Part shown: positions 46,845 to 55,571 of the stretch, piece by piece
How positions within the stretch are numbered: the first letter of the stretch is position 1
Layout of the letters: each line of letters begins with the position of its first letter
Assembly (NCBI GenBank): GCA_943788045.1
Contig: CALSOT010000005.1
Span: 200,789 to 264,788 of the forward strand
Direction: 5' to 3'
Length of the DNA: 64,000 nucleotides
Source: an uncultured Polaribacter sp.
Lineage (GTDB): Bacteria; Bacteroidota; Bacteroidia; Flavobacteriales; Flavobacteriaceae
Notes under the pieces: generated by a model
Databases searched by the model: none
Told to the model about the DNA's origin: nothing
The model's input: only the letters and a program-made list of their open reading frames with translations
Translations under genes and position numbers: made by a program

Positions 46845-48452
46845 ATGAAATATTTAAAAATTATAACTTTATTTAGTTTGATGGCATCTTTTTTGACTTC
46901 ATGCCATAAAGACTTAGAACAACCACCTTTATCGAGTTTAACAATAGACCAGTTTTTTAATACGCTTGATGAGGCGGAAATAGCCGTAAACGGAATTTAT
47001 GACGTTTTTGGTCAGCAATACTATCAGTATTATATTAAAATGACAGACCATGGGTCTCATGTTTCTACCACTTTTCAAAATAATCAAAATCAAAATAAAT
47101 TTGCATTTTATACTTTTACCAGTGGTGATAGAGATTTAGAGGATATCTGGTTTAGTGCATATAAAGGAATTTATAGAGCAAATACTGTTTTAAATAGATT
47201 AAACACTATCTCTGTAGATCCAAATGATTTAAACGCAATAAGATTAAAATCACGTTTAAAAGGAGAAGCTAAATTTCTAAGATCGCTTTTATATTTTAAT
47301 CTGGTTAGATTTTGGGGAGACGTACCTTTAGTAACTGAAGAGTTGTTGGATTTTAACAATGAGGCAAGCGTTTACAAAGCAAAGACAGCATCTACACTTA
47401 TTTATGACCAAATCATAAGTGATTTGTTAGAAGCAGAACAGTCATTATACCATGCTTCTTGGGTAGCTGCAGGTGATGCTCCGTCTTATACAGAAGGAGA
47501 TAGAGGTAGAGCTACGATTGGTGCTGCAAAAGGTTTGTTGTCTAAAGTTTACTTAACAAGAGCTTCATGGCCATTAAACCAAACTGAATATTTACAAGAT
47601 GCGTATGACAAATCTTTAGAATTAATTAATGATAGCCATTATGAATTAGATAGCGATTATCATCATCTTTTAACACCAGACGGAGAAAACTCTAAAGAAT
47701 GGTTGTTTATGGCAGAATTTAATTATTCTGCATTACAAGGAAGTGTATATGGAGGGTTTCAGAACCCTGCAGGGAGTTCTAAATCAATAGATTATGGTTT
47801 TGGAAGAGTGTCTCCAACTTTAAAATTCTACAATAAGTTTGACCCAACTGATGCAAGAATTACATCAATTGCAAAAGGAAGAAAATTTAAACCAGATAAT
47901 TCAATTACCCTATCAAACAATACAAAGCAATGGACGTCATATAAATATCGTTTTCAAGTGAAGCCCCAAGGAAGGTTTATTACAGATATGAACGCTCCTA
48001 TTTTAAGATTTGCAGATATTTTATTAATAAATGCAGAAGCGGCAAATGAATTGGGGATGGAAGCTGAAGCTTTAACGAGTTTAAATAGAGTATTAAAACG
48101 AGCTAGAGATTTTGGTGTATCTTTAGATGCTAGTGCATATGGTGCGGCTCCTGTAGATGTTTTGCTAGGTAACACAAAAGAAGATTTAAGAGAGATTATT
48201 TTCTGGGAAAGAGCAAAAGAATTAGCTTTTGAAGGGCATTCTAAATTAGATTTAATTAGGGCTGGTGAAACTAAATTTTTAGAGGAGTTGTCTGAAGAAA
48301 ATCAAAAATGGACTTGGAATCATGTTAAATTCCCAGAAGGAGATAAAACACAAACTTGGGTTTTAAATGTAGCGCCTTTCAAGATGTTGTATCCAATTCC
48401 GGAGGCAGAATTAGGGGCAAACTATAATTTGTCTCAAAATCCTGGGTACTAA
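46845..48452 (+). CDS. susD: SusD/RagB-family glycan-binding lipoprotein (pair 2)
   Basis: 535 residues, SPII signal with lipidated Cys20 (SFLTSCHKDLEQPPL). SusD features: GEAKFLRSLLYFNLVRFWGDVPLV, APILRFADILLINAEAANE, IIFWERAKELAFEGHSKLDLIR, and the terminal MLYPIPEAEL ... SQNPGY. It is the surface lid of SusC-2 and binds the glycan. It is followed by a small secreted protein gene after 42 bp and a strong terminator, so the transcript is susC-susD-small protein. Confidence 0.95.
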   Translation: MKYLKIITLFSLMASFLTSCHKDLEQPPLSSLTIDQFFNTLDEAEIAVNGIYDVFGQQYYQYYIKMTDHGSHVSTTFQNNQNQNKFAFYTFTSGDRDLEDIWFSAYKGIYRANTVLNRLNTISVDPNDLNAIRLKSRLKGEAKFLRSLLYFNLVRFWGDVPLVTEELLDFNNEASVYKAKTASTLIYDQIISDLLEAEQSLYHASWVAAGDAPSYTEGDRGRATIGAAKGLLSKVYLTRASWPLNQTEYLQDAYDKSLELINDSHYELDSDYHHLLTPDGENSKEWLFMAEFNYSALQGSVYGGFQNPAGSSKSIDYGFGRVSPTLKFYNKFDPTDARITSIAKGRKFKPDNSITLSNNTKQWTSYKYRFQVKPQGRFITDMNAPILRFADILLINAEAANELGMEAEALTSLNRVLKRARDFGVSLDASAYGAAPVDVLLGNTKEDLREIIFWERAKELAFEGHSKLDLIRAGETKFLEELSEENQKWTWNHVKFPEGDKTQTWVLNVAPFKMLYPIPEAELGANYNLSQNPGY

Positions 48453-48494
48453 ATTTTTTAAACTAAATAAATATTAACAATTAAATTTTAAATA

Positions 48495-48827
48495 ATGAAA
48501 AAAGTAATAGTAACATTAGTATTAGTTTTAGTCGCATCATTCTCTTATGGACAGAAATCAGCTGAACAAAGAGCTAAAGCAAATACAAAAGAAATGGTAA
48601 AGGTATTGTCATTAGACGCGAATCAAGAGGCTCAGGTTTATGAGGTTAATCTTGTTAAAAACACAAAATTAATGGCGAATGATAAACTTGAATCTAAAGA
48701 AGAAAAGAAGGCAAATAAAAAGGCAATTTATGTTGCTACTGGAAAAGAATTCAAAGAAATTGTTGGCCTAGAGAAAATGAAAGAATGGTGGGCATATAAA
48801 AAGGCACAAGCGGATAGAAAAAAATAA
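48495..48827 (+). CDS. Small secreted helical protein, DUF4890/Spy-like
   Basis: 110 residues. Signal peptide MKKVIVTLVLVLVASFSYGQ, then a Lys/Glu/Ala-rich, probably all-helical chain (EQRAKANTKEMVKVLSLDANQEAQVYEVN ... WWAYKKAQADRKK) without cysteines. The xxRAxxxTxxMxxxLxLxxxQ pattern is that of small flavobacterial DUF4890 proteins related to the periplasmic Spy/CpxP group. Its tie to the SusCD transcript suggests a periplasmic chaperone-like or stress role during import, but the function is not established. Confidence 0.7.
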   Translation: MKKVIVTLVLVLVASFSYGQKSAEQRAKANTKEMVKVLSLDANQEAQVYEVNLVKNTKLMANDKLESKEEKKANKKAIYVATGKEFKEIVGLEKMKEWWAYKKAQADRKK

Positions 48828-48846
48828 TAAATAGATTTTTTTGATG

Positions 48847-48886
48847 AAAAAAGTCTTGTTATAATGTTTTATAACAAGACTTTTTT
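48847..48886 (+). terminator. Intrinsic terminator of the susC-2/susD-2 transcript
   Basis: A perfect 18-bp stem (48847-48864 AAAAAAGTCTTGTTATAA with 48869-48886) around TGTT, ending in T6, 20 bp after the stop of the small protein gene. Confidence 0.92.
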
Positions 48887-49395
48887 GTATAAATTAATCA
48901 AGATAAATTTTTTGCTGAGAAATTGAGTTTATAATTTTTTTTTATGTTATTTTCATCTTTGAGCTTTTAAGAGATTAGATTTAAAGAGAGTAATATTTAA
49001 AAAAAGTTTGGAAAATATCGGTTTGTTGGAAACGATAGAATTAATGAATTATATAATTGTTTTTAATTCAAGTTAATTATCGGATTTGCTTACAAAAACT
49101 CATTTAAAGAATATATCCTAGTTAAATAATTAAAATAAGAGTATTTCAGATAAGTTATAAGATTTGAAGAATAAAAGCGGTTTTCATTAGAGGTTTTGTC
49201 ATTATGGTCACTATAGCTGGACTATTTTGGATTTGTTTTAAATGTGATTTGAAACATGAAAAAATTAAGTTAAGGTCAATTTTAAACAATATATCACTAT
49301 TATGGAGTAATTTTTTGTTTAGAAAAGTTTTCAGAAACTTTTAAAATATTAAACGTTAAAAAATAATCATTAAATAAAATATTTAAATTAAAAAT
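48887..49395. other. Non-coding leader upstream of the first GH117-like gene
   Basis: About 500 bases without a gene. The only structure noted is TTGTTTTAA-ATGTGATTT (49233-49250), a weak match to the tandem ATGTG element found in front of susC-2. The TTTCG part and a proper -7 at the expected place are missing. No gene remnant is recognisable. Confidence 0.3.
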
Positions 49396-50688
49396 ATGAG
49401 GCGAATTATGAAAATTTTAGGAGTTGTAGTTTTATTATTACTTTTTTCTTGTAATTCTGAAAATAATAAGAGCGAGATAGAAACTAAAGAGTTGAAAGGA
49501 ACTTTAGATGGTTATTACGATGGTAAAAATGTAAGTGCATCTATGAGACGTTACATAGAACAGTGGGGGCAAACCGAGCCAACTCAAAATGAGTTTTATT
49601 CTAGTTTTAGTTACCATGGTTTAAAAGGTTTAGGATATGAAGAAGGGATATCCAGAAGAGATCCTAGTACCATTATTAAAGTAGAAGATACATATTATGT
49701 GTATTATACGCGTAGCCCAAAAACTGCACCTCCGGTTGGTTATAAAAAAGCAACGAAATCCCTTCCTGCCAACACATGGGATATGTGTGATATTTATTAT
49801 GCTACATCCAAAGATGGTAAAACTTGGAAAGAGCAGGGGATTACTGCAGCACGAGGTCCTGAGGGTGAGTTTGACGACCGTAGTGTGTTTACTCCAGATA
49901 TTATGGTATATAAAGGTAAATATTATCTTTACTATCAAGCCGTAAAATTTCCATATACGGAGCGTTCTAAAAACGTAATAGGTATGAGTTGGTCTAATAG
50001 TCCTGAAGGGCCATGGCATCGTCATCCAGAGCCTGTTTTAGTTCCAGGTAAACCAGGTAAGTTTGGTAATGATTCTTCCAAAAGGTCTAATATTACTGAA
50101 TATGGCGATTTTGATAGTCAGAAGGTTCATGATCCAAATTTAATTGTTAGAGATGGTAAGATTTGGATGTATTATAAAGCACATCCAATGGGAGTGGGTA
50201 GTGAACATAAAGCACCACGTGGAGTAGAACTCAAAAAACCATACCCAAATTTTTCTATGGGTGTAGCCATAGCTGATTCACCTGAAGGGCCTTTTGTAAA
50301 ACACCCTTTAAATCCAGTTTCAGCAAGTGGTCATGAAGCTTTGGTTTGGCCTTATAAAGAAGGAGTAGCATCAATGATAACAGCAAATGGTCCAGAAAAA
50401 AATACCATTCAATGGGCTAAGGATGGCGTCAATTTTGAGGTCAAAGCCAACATCGTATTACCGCCAGATGCTGCAGGGTTATATTGTAAAGATAAATATG
50501 ATAATACCACAAATGGTATTGGATTTACGTGGGGTATGTGTCATATAGCGCAGTCTAAATCTAAGCCTTGGGCATATTTATTTGGTTTTAAATGTGATTT
50601 AAGCCAAGAGATAGATGATTTAAAGCACAAAGGAGAAAACATACGTTTTGATGCTGAATCTAGAAAAAAATCAACAGGCCGTAAGTAA
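49396..50688 (+). CDS. GH117-like five-bladed beta-propeller hydrolase, lipoprotein
   Basis: 430 residues; a second ATG at 49408 (MKILGVVVLLLLFSC, GAGG seven bases upstream) is at least as likely the start and gives a neat SPII signal. GH117 hallmarks: GYEEGISRRDPSTIIKVEDT, WDMCDIYYATSKDGKTWKEQG, EFDDRSVFTPDIMVYKGKYY, KVHDPNLIVRDGKIWMYYK and SGHEALVWPY. The two Asp (RDPS, HDPN) and the His-Glu of GHE match the active-site set known for neoagaro-oligosaccharide-cleaving GH117. Known members remove 3,6-anhydro-L-galactose. Other clades have no known substrate, and in a fucose/sulfatase locus an L-fucose or L-galactose-type sugar is plausible. Confidence 0.82.
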   Translation: MRRIMKILGVVVLLLLFSCNSENNKSEIETKELKGTLDGYYDGKNVSASMRRYIEQWGQTEPTQNEFYSSFSYHGLKGLGYEEGISRRDPSTIIKVEDTYYVYYTRSPKTAPPVGYKKATKSLPANTWDMCDIYYATSKDGKTWKEQGITAARGPEGEFDDRSVFTPDIMVYKGKYYLYYQAVKFPYTERSKNVIGMSWSNSPEGPWHRHPEPVLVPGKPGKFGNDSSKRSNITEYGDFDSQKVHDPNLIVRDGKIWMYYKAHPMGVGSEHKAPRGVELKKPYPNFSMGVAIADSPEGPFVKHPLNPVSASGHEALVWPYKEGVASMITANGPEKNTIQWAKDGVNFEVKANIVLPPDAAGLYCKDKYDNTTNGIGFTWGMCHIAQSKSKPWAYLFGFKCDLSQEIDDLKHKGENIRFDAESRKKSTGRK

Positions 50689-51093
50689 TATAGGTAGTTG
50701 CTAAAAGTCGGACTAAATAATTTAGTTTTTCTTTTTTATCTTATCCCTGACAACGTATATTAAATAAATTAATTGAAGAGGTATTTGATGAAATTCGACT
50801 AGATATTGGAAAAGACTAATGAGCGAAGAAAGCGGTTTAATAAAGGGGTGTTTTTCTTTGTAAAATTTAAATAAAGGTATTTATACTCTTAACTCTTTGC
50901 TCGTGTATTTATAATAACTTACAGATTTTTCAAAATAATACATCATTATTTCTTTAACTAAAAAAAACTTTTTAATTTTATAAATGCATCTAGGAATTTT
51001 AGTCATAGATGCATTTATCTTTTTAATGGCACGCCAGCTTTTACAGAATATATTTATTTAATATTACAGCTATAGTATTTGTGGTATATCACG
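50689..51093. other. Non-coding region with an orphan terminator-like hairpin (50982-51016)
   Basis: AAATGCATCTA (50982-50992) pairs with TAGATGCATTT (51006-51016), a hairpin nearly identical in arms to the terminator at 61459-61490. It is about 290 bp beyond the GH117-like stop, with no gene directly before it, so it could be the surviving terminator of a lost gene. Short coding-like scraps (IEEVFDEIRLDIGKD near 50785) are not identifiable. Confidence 0.45.
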
Positions 51094-51161
51094 ATGTGTT
51101 AAATGTGTTATTAAACGTTCTATTTCGTCTCAAATAAACAGTTGTTCTATGTTTATTTTTG
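51094..51161 (+). promoter_or_regulatory. Shared upstream element B plus -7 box of the GH29 (51275) operon
   Basis: Tandem ATGTGTTAA-ATGTGTTAT starting at 51094 and 51103, then TATTTCGTCTCAAATAAACAG to 51141. TATTTTTG (51154-51161) matches TAnnTTTG exactly; a TTG lies 9 bp before it, as in element C. About 36 of 48 positions agree with element A by eye. Leader of ~105 bases to the ATG at 51275. Confidence 0.78.
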
Positions 51162-51274
51162 ATTAACGATGGTTGTTTTTATCTTAAAAAGAGCAAACAT
51201 TTTTTTAAAAATATTAGAAAGCCATTTCTATTAAAAAGGTTTTTTCGAACAAAAAAATAATAGTATAACCAAAT

Positions 51275-52903
51275 ATGAAAAAAATTAGCATTGTATTCAG
51301 TTTTATTTTTTTTAGTACAACACTTTTTTCGCAAAAAAAATACAAGTCCGATTGGAAAAGCCTTTCCAAACACAATGAATCACCAGAATGGTTTCAAGAT
51401 GCAAAATTTGGAATTTATTTCCATTGGGGACCTTATTCTGTTCCGGCTTTTGGAAATGAACATTATCCAAGAACTATGTACGGACATATCAGTGGAAAAA
51501 AGCCGATACCAAAAAAGAAAAGAGAAGAGGGAGTAGGAGTTGGGTTTCAGACCTACCGTGAACATGAATTTCATAAAGCCAAATTTGGACAACCAAAAGA
51601 TTTTGAATATCACGATTTAGTACCCTTATTTAAGGCAACAAATTTTAATCCAGAAAAATGGGCTGATTTATTTCAATTATCGGGAGCTAAATTTGCAGGT
51701 CCGGTGGCCATGCATCACGATGGCTATGCTATGTGGAATTCAAAAATAACTCCATGGAATGCGGCTCAAAGCGGACCCAAGGTGGACGTTCTAGGGGCTT
51801 TATCAAAAGCCATACGTAAAAGAGATATGAAACTGATTACCACATTTCATCATGCTAAAGTAGGACGCTACGATGAAGGTTCTAAAAAACATCGTTGGCA
51901 TTATTATGGGCGTGAAAAGTATTTAGAGAGAAAAGCGCCAGAGCGGGTTGGCATAGATTCAGAAGCACTTCAAAAATTATACGGTACGATGCCGTGGGAG
52001 GAATTTTGTAGTATGTGGAATGATTTATTAGAGGAAGTAATAGACAATTACCAACCAGATATTATTTGGTTTGACTCGTGGTTAGATCGTCTTCCACAAG
52101 AAAATAGACAAAAATTTGCTTCTTATTATTTGAATGAAGCAAAAAAATGGAATAAAGAAGTCGTGATTACTTATAAGCAAAATGACATGCCTCAAGATTT
52201 AGGGGTGCTCGATTTTGAAAAAGGCAGAATGGATCAAATGACAGATTACACTTGGTTAACTGATGGAACAATAAGTGATGGGTCTTGGTCGACGACAGGT
52301 AGTTGGTCGTATACCGAAGAATTGGACATTAAGTCAGCAAAAACATTATTGCATATACTAATTGATATTGTTAGTAAAAATGGAAATTTCTTATTGAATA
52401 TATCTCCTACTGCCGATGGTGTAATACCATCAGAGCAAGAAAAAAGTCTCTTAGAAATGGGAACCTGGTTACGAGCTAATGGCGAAGCTATTTATGGCAC
52501 AAGACCTTTTATAACTTATGGAGAAGGTCCTAAAAGGCTTCAAGGAAGCGGGCATTTTGTGTCTATGACAAAACCTTATGACGATGAGAATATTCGTTAC
52601 ACAACTAAAGATAATGCAATTTATGCAATTCAAATGGGTTGGGCAGGAAGTCATAAAAAGTTAGTTTTGAAAGCATTTTCGAAAGAGAATTTAAGGGAAA
52701 CTAAAATTACGAATGTCTCTGTAGTAGATTCTTCTGAAAAAATTTCATGGAAGCTTACTGAAGAGGGGTTGTTGATTACAACACCTTTTAAAGCATCTAA
52801 CAAAGTCGCTCTATGCTTTAAAATAGAAACTAAAAATGGATGGAAAACTATGCGTCAAGAGGTAAAACCCTTAAAAAAATCACCTTTTAAAATAGACGGT
52901 TAA
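51275..52903 (+). CDS. GH29 alpha-L-fucosidase, exported
   Basis: 542 residues, SPI signal (MKKISIVFSFIFFSTTLFSQ). FGIYFHWGPYSVP (45-57), MHHDGYAMWNS (146-156), IIWFDSWLD with probable nucleophile Asp267, NFLLNISPTADGVIPS at the barrel end, and a small beta-sandwich C-terminus. First gene of a plus-strand run GH29 - beta-helix protein - sulfatase - GH117-like - sulfatase, preceded by element B. The fourth GH29 of the locus; the set is divergent, pointing to distinct linkages or sulfation patterns. Confidence 0.94.
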   Translation: MKKISIVFSFIFFSTTLFSQKKYKSDWKSLSKHNESPEWFQDAKFGIYFHWGPYSVPAFGNEHYPRTMYGHISGKKPIPKKKREEGVGVGFQTYREHEFHKAKFGQPKDFEYHDLVPLFKATNFNPEKWADLFQLSGAKFAGPVAMHHDGYAMWNSKITPWNAAQSGPKVDVLGALSKAIRKRDMKLITTFHHAKVGRYDEGSKKHRWHYYGREKYLERKAPERVGIDSEALQKLYGTMPWEEFCSMWNDLLEEVIDNYQPDIIWFDSWLDRLPQENRQKFASYYLNEAKKWNKEVVITYKQNDMPQDLGVLDFEKGRMDQMTDYTWLTDGTISDGSWSTTGSWSYTEELDIKSAKTLLHILIDIVSKNGNFLLNISPTADGVIPSEQEKSLLEMGTWLRANGEAIYGTRPFITYGEGPKRLQGSGHFVSMTKPYDDENIRYTTKDNAIYAIQMGWAGSHKKLVLKAFSKENLRETKITNVSVVDSSEKISWKLTEEGLLITTPFKASNKVALCFKIETKNGWKTMRQEVKPLKKSPFKIDG

Positions 52904-53149
52904 CGCTATATCTATTTAAATGAAGTGTTTTGTTGTTTTTATAACATGTTTTAGAAATCATTTCAGATTAAAAAGAAATAATACTCCATTTAAAGAAGAT
53001 ATTTATTAAAAAAAAATAGTATCGTGATTCCAATAAATCTGACAATTCAAATATAAGAGAACTAAGAACAATTACGTAAACAAACTATCATGAAATTTGA
53101 CTCAATAAAAGTATTCAAAGTAAAAGCAGACAAATTATAAAATGTAAAA

Positions 53150-55543
53150 ATGAAAAATATTAGAATATTAGTATTAATCAGTTGTTTGTTTTTTAATCTG
53201 ACAGCATTTTTGGCGAAGCCTTGTGTAAATAACCTAACTAGTTTAAGCAAAGTATATTATATCGCTTTAGACGGGAAAAATAAGAACGATGGATCTATTG
53301 ATAGTCCGTGGCGTACTTTAGACCACGCTTTTACGATGGTAAATGGTGGAGAGACTATATTATTTAGAGAAGGAACGTATCGTATTAACGTAGTGCTTAA
53401 AAAATTTAAAACAAAAAATGGAATTCCAATTAGAATTGAAGCTTACCCAAATGAAAAGGTGGTATTTGATGGAACAAGAACTTTGAAAGCCAATTGGAAG
53501 CTTTGGAAAAAAGGTATTTATCGCACCTCTGTGAAGCGCCCTTTTTGGCAATTGTTTGTAGATAATAAGTTAGCTGATATGGCACGTTGGCCAAATACCT
53601 CTTTTGAAAATGATAGTATTTGGAGAATGCCCCAATCTATGAGAAGTGTAGATGGAGGTTTTCGTAAAGGAAAATATACCGGAAAAAGTAGATTTGGACT
53701 TGTTTATGATAAAGATTTTAAAAATGAGAAAGACTCAGGTTTTTGGGAAGGAGATAGTCATTATGGTAATATTGCTTCATTAGAATCCCTCGCAGAAAGT
53801 AACATCGACTTTACTGGTGCTTATGCAGTATTAAATATCGGAAACTGGTTAACATGGACGCGTAAAATTATTGAACATAAGGCAGGTCAAGATTTTTTTA
53901 GATATGATACTTCTGGAATGACAGAACAGTTGTTAAAAAATTATGGTGCTTATTATATTTATGGTCTTTCGGCTTTGGATAAGGTAAACGAGTGGTGGTA
54001 TGATAAAGATTCAAAATATTTGTATTATAAACCTTCTACCAAAGAAGAGCTTGGTACGCGCCAATTTCAGTTGCGTGATCAAGATTTTGCATTAAAATTT
54101 ATCAATAGTCAAGACATTAGTATTAAGGGAATTCAATTTTTTGCAACTGGTTTTTTTTCTAAAGAATCAGACCGAATAGGTTTTGAAGATTGTAGGTTCG
54201 ATTATATGTCCACAAGCAAATTAGTGCTTGGTAGTACTAATTGGTTTACAAAGTTCAACAAAGAGGGGAAAAATTACAATTATGCAACCTCTTTTTTTAA
54301 AGGAACAGGTTGTAAATTTAAGAATTGTGTAGTTTCAAAATCTAATGCGCCTGTTTTTTTTATGGGAGAACAAATGACTATTGATAATTGTATGTTCGAA
54401 GATATTGAGTGGGATTTATATTCTAATGGCGCATCAGGCTCTATTGTTTTGGGGGCAAATAGTACAATTACAAGGTGTGTGCTAAAGCGTGCAGGAAATT
54501 CTGAGGGCATACGTCCAAACGGTTCTGGTTGCACTGTTAGGTTGAATAGAATATTTGATGTCGGTAATTTACAGCATGATGGTTCAGGTATAAATGTGGG
54601 AACGAAAGATCAAATTAATGCATTGGTCGAATTCAATTGGGTGCATGACTCTAACCGACAAGGAGTTCGATTTGATTACCACGGCTCTGGTATTCATAAT
54701 AACAATGGAGCTGTTTATGGTGATGGAATTGTAAGAAACAATGTCACATGGAACACCCAGCCGAATCAGATAAAGGGTGATCGTCATTTAATTTTAAATA
54801 ATACTGTCATAAATATCAGTCAAAATAAGGATCCTTTTAAAGAAAAGTTTAATATGACTATTCAAGGCTTTAAAGCGATGCATGAGGTTGAATCAAATAC
54901 TCAAAGTATAATAAGGAATAACTTGGCAAAATTAACACATAGAAGTTGGAATCTTGAATTAAGAGGAAAAAATAAAGAATTTACAGTTCGAAAAGACGGC
55001 TATGTTAAGCCAAAAGCGCAAGTTTTACCTGGTGTAAATGATCACAATACAGATGTTCCTGGGGCGGCATATATTTATTTAAGAGATCCAAAAAATTTAG
55101 ATTTTAGACCCAGAAAGGACAGTCCTATTGTTGAAGGGGGAGCTCTAGTAGCCCAAGAACAAGTACCGAGTAAACAATACAAATACACTCCGATTCCTTT
55201 TGAGGGTTCTGCACCAGATATAGGAGCATACGAATATGGAGCCAACCATTATTGGATTCCTGGAAGACAGTTAGATGTGGTGTCTACACCGATTCCTCAG
55301 AATAACAGCATTGTAAAAGCAGATGCCGATTTGATGTTTTTAGAAGCAAAAAATGCAGTAAAGCATATCGTTTATTTAGGAACATCAAAAAATAAATTGA
55401 AGAAAGTTGCTACATTGGTTGATTCAAATATTTATGCACCAAGGAAGTTAAAGAAAGGAAAAATATATTTTTGGAGAGTAGATGCAATAGTTTTCGATTC
55501 CGTAATTAAAGGAAATGTGTGGAGTTTTTCTGTTGACAAATAA
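53150..55543 (+). CDS. Right-handed beta-helix protein with C-terminal Fn3-like domain
   Basis: 797 residues, signal peptide (MKNIRILVLISCLFFNLTAFLA). The first module (about 33-105) is the classic start of beta-helix enzymes (YYIALDGKNKNDGSIDSPW, GGETILFREGTY). LFVDNKLADMARWPN (about 140) parallels the WVDGERMHLSRWPN segment of the GH141-like protein at 40926. The helix (about 340-600) has NNT/NNCMFEDI turns. The last ~90 residues (VVSTPIPQNNSIVKADADL ... KGKIYFWRVDAI) resemble an Fn3-like module. A GH141-related or polysaccharide-lyase-type activity is possible; the sequence does not decide. 246 bp after the GH29 gene, 28 bp before the next sulfatase start. Confidence 0.65.
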   Translation: MKNIRILVLISCLFFNLTAFLAKPCVNNLTSLSKVYYIALDGKNKNDGSIDSPWRTLDHAFTMVNGGETILFREGTYRINVVLKKFKTKNGIPIRIEAYPNEKVVFDGTRTLKANWKLWKKGIYRTSVKRPFWQLFVDNKLADMARWPNTSFENDSIWRMPQSMRSVDGGFRKGKYTGKSRFGLVYDKDFKNEKDSGFWEGDSHYGNIASLESLAESNIDFTGAYAVLNIGNWLTWTRKIIEHKAGQDFFRYDTSGMTEQLLKNYGAYYIYGLSALDKVNEWWYDKDSKYLYYKPSTKEELGTRQFQLRDQDFALKFINSQDISIKGIQFFATGFFSKESDRIGFEDCRFDYMSTSKLVLGSTNWFTKFNKEGKNYNYATSFFKGTGCKFKNCVVSKSNAPVFFMGEQMTIDNCMFEDIEWDLYSNGASGSIVLGANSTITRCVLKRAGNSEGIRPNGSGCTVRLNRIFDVGNLQHDGSGINVGTKDQINALVEFNWVHDSNRQGVRFDYHGSGIHNNNGAVYGDGIVRNNVTWNTQPNQIKGDRHLILNNTVINISQNKDPFKEKFNMTIQGFKAMHEVESNTQSIIRNNLAKLTHRSWNLELRGKNKEFTVRKDGYVKPKAQVLPGVNDHNTDVPGAAYIYLRDPKNLDFRPRKDSPIVEGGALVAQEQVPSKQYKYTPIPFEGSAPDIGAYEYGANHYWIPGRQLDVVSTPIPQNNSIVKADADLMFLEAKNAVKHIVYLGTSKNKLKKVATLVDSNIYAPRKLKKGKIYFWRVDAIVFDSVIKGNVWSFSVDK

Positions 55544-55571
55544 GAGAAATAATCAAACTAAAATAATTAAA

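Noticed and set aside
50775..50820. IEEVFDEIRLDIGKD-like scrap as remnant of a transposase or enzyme gene
   Set aside because: Fifteen codons without a second matching segment; cannot be assigned.
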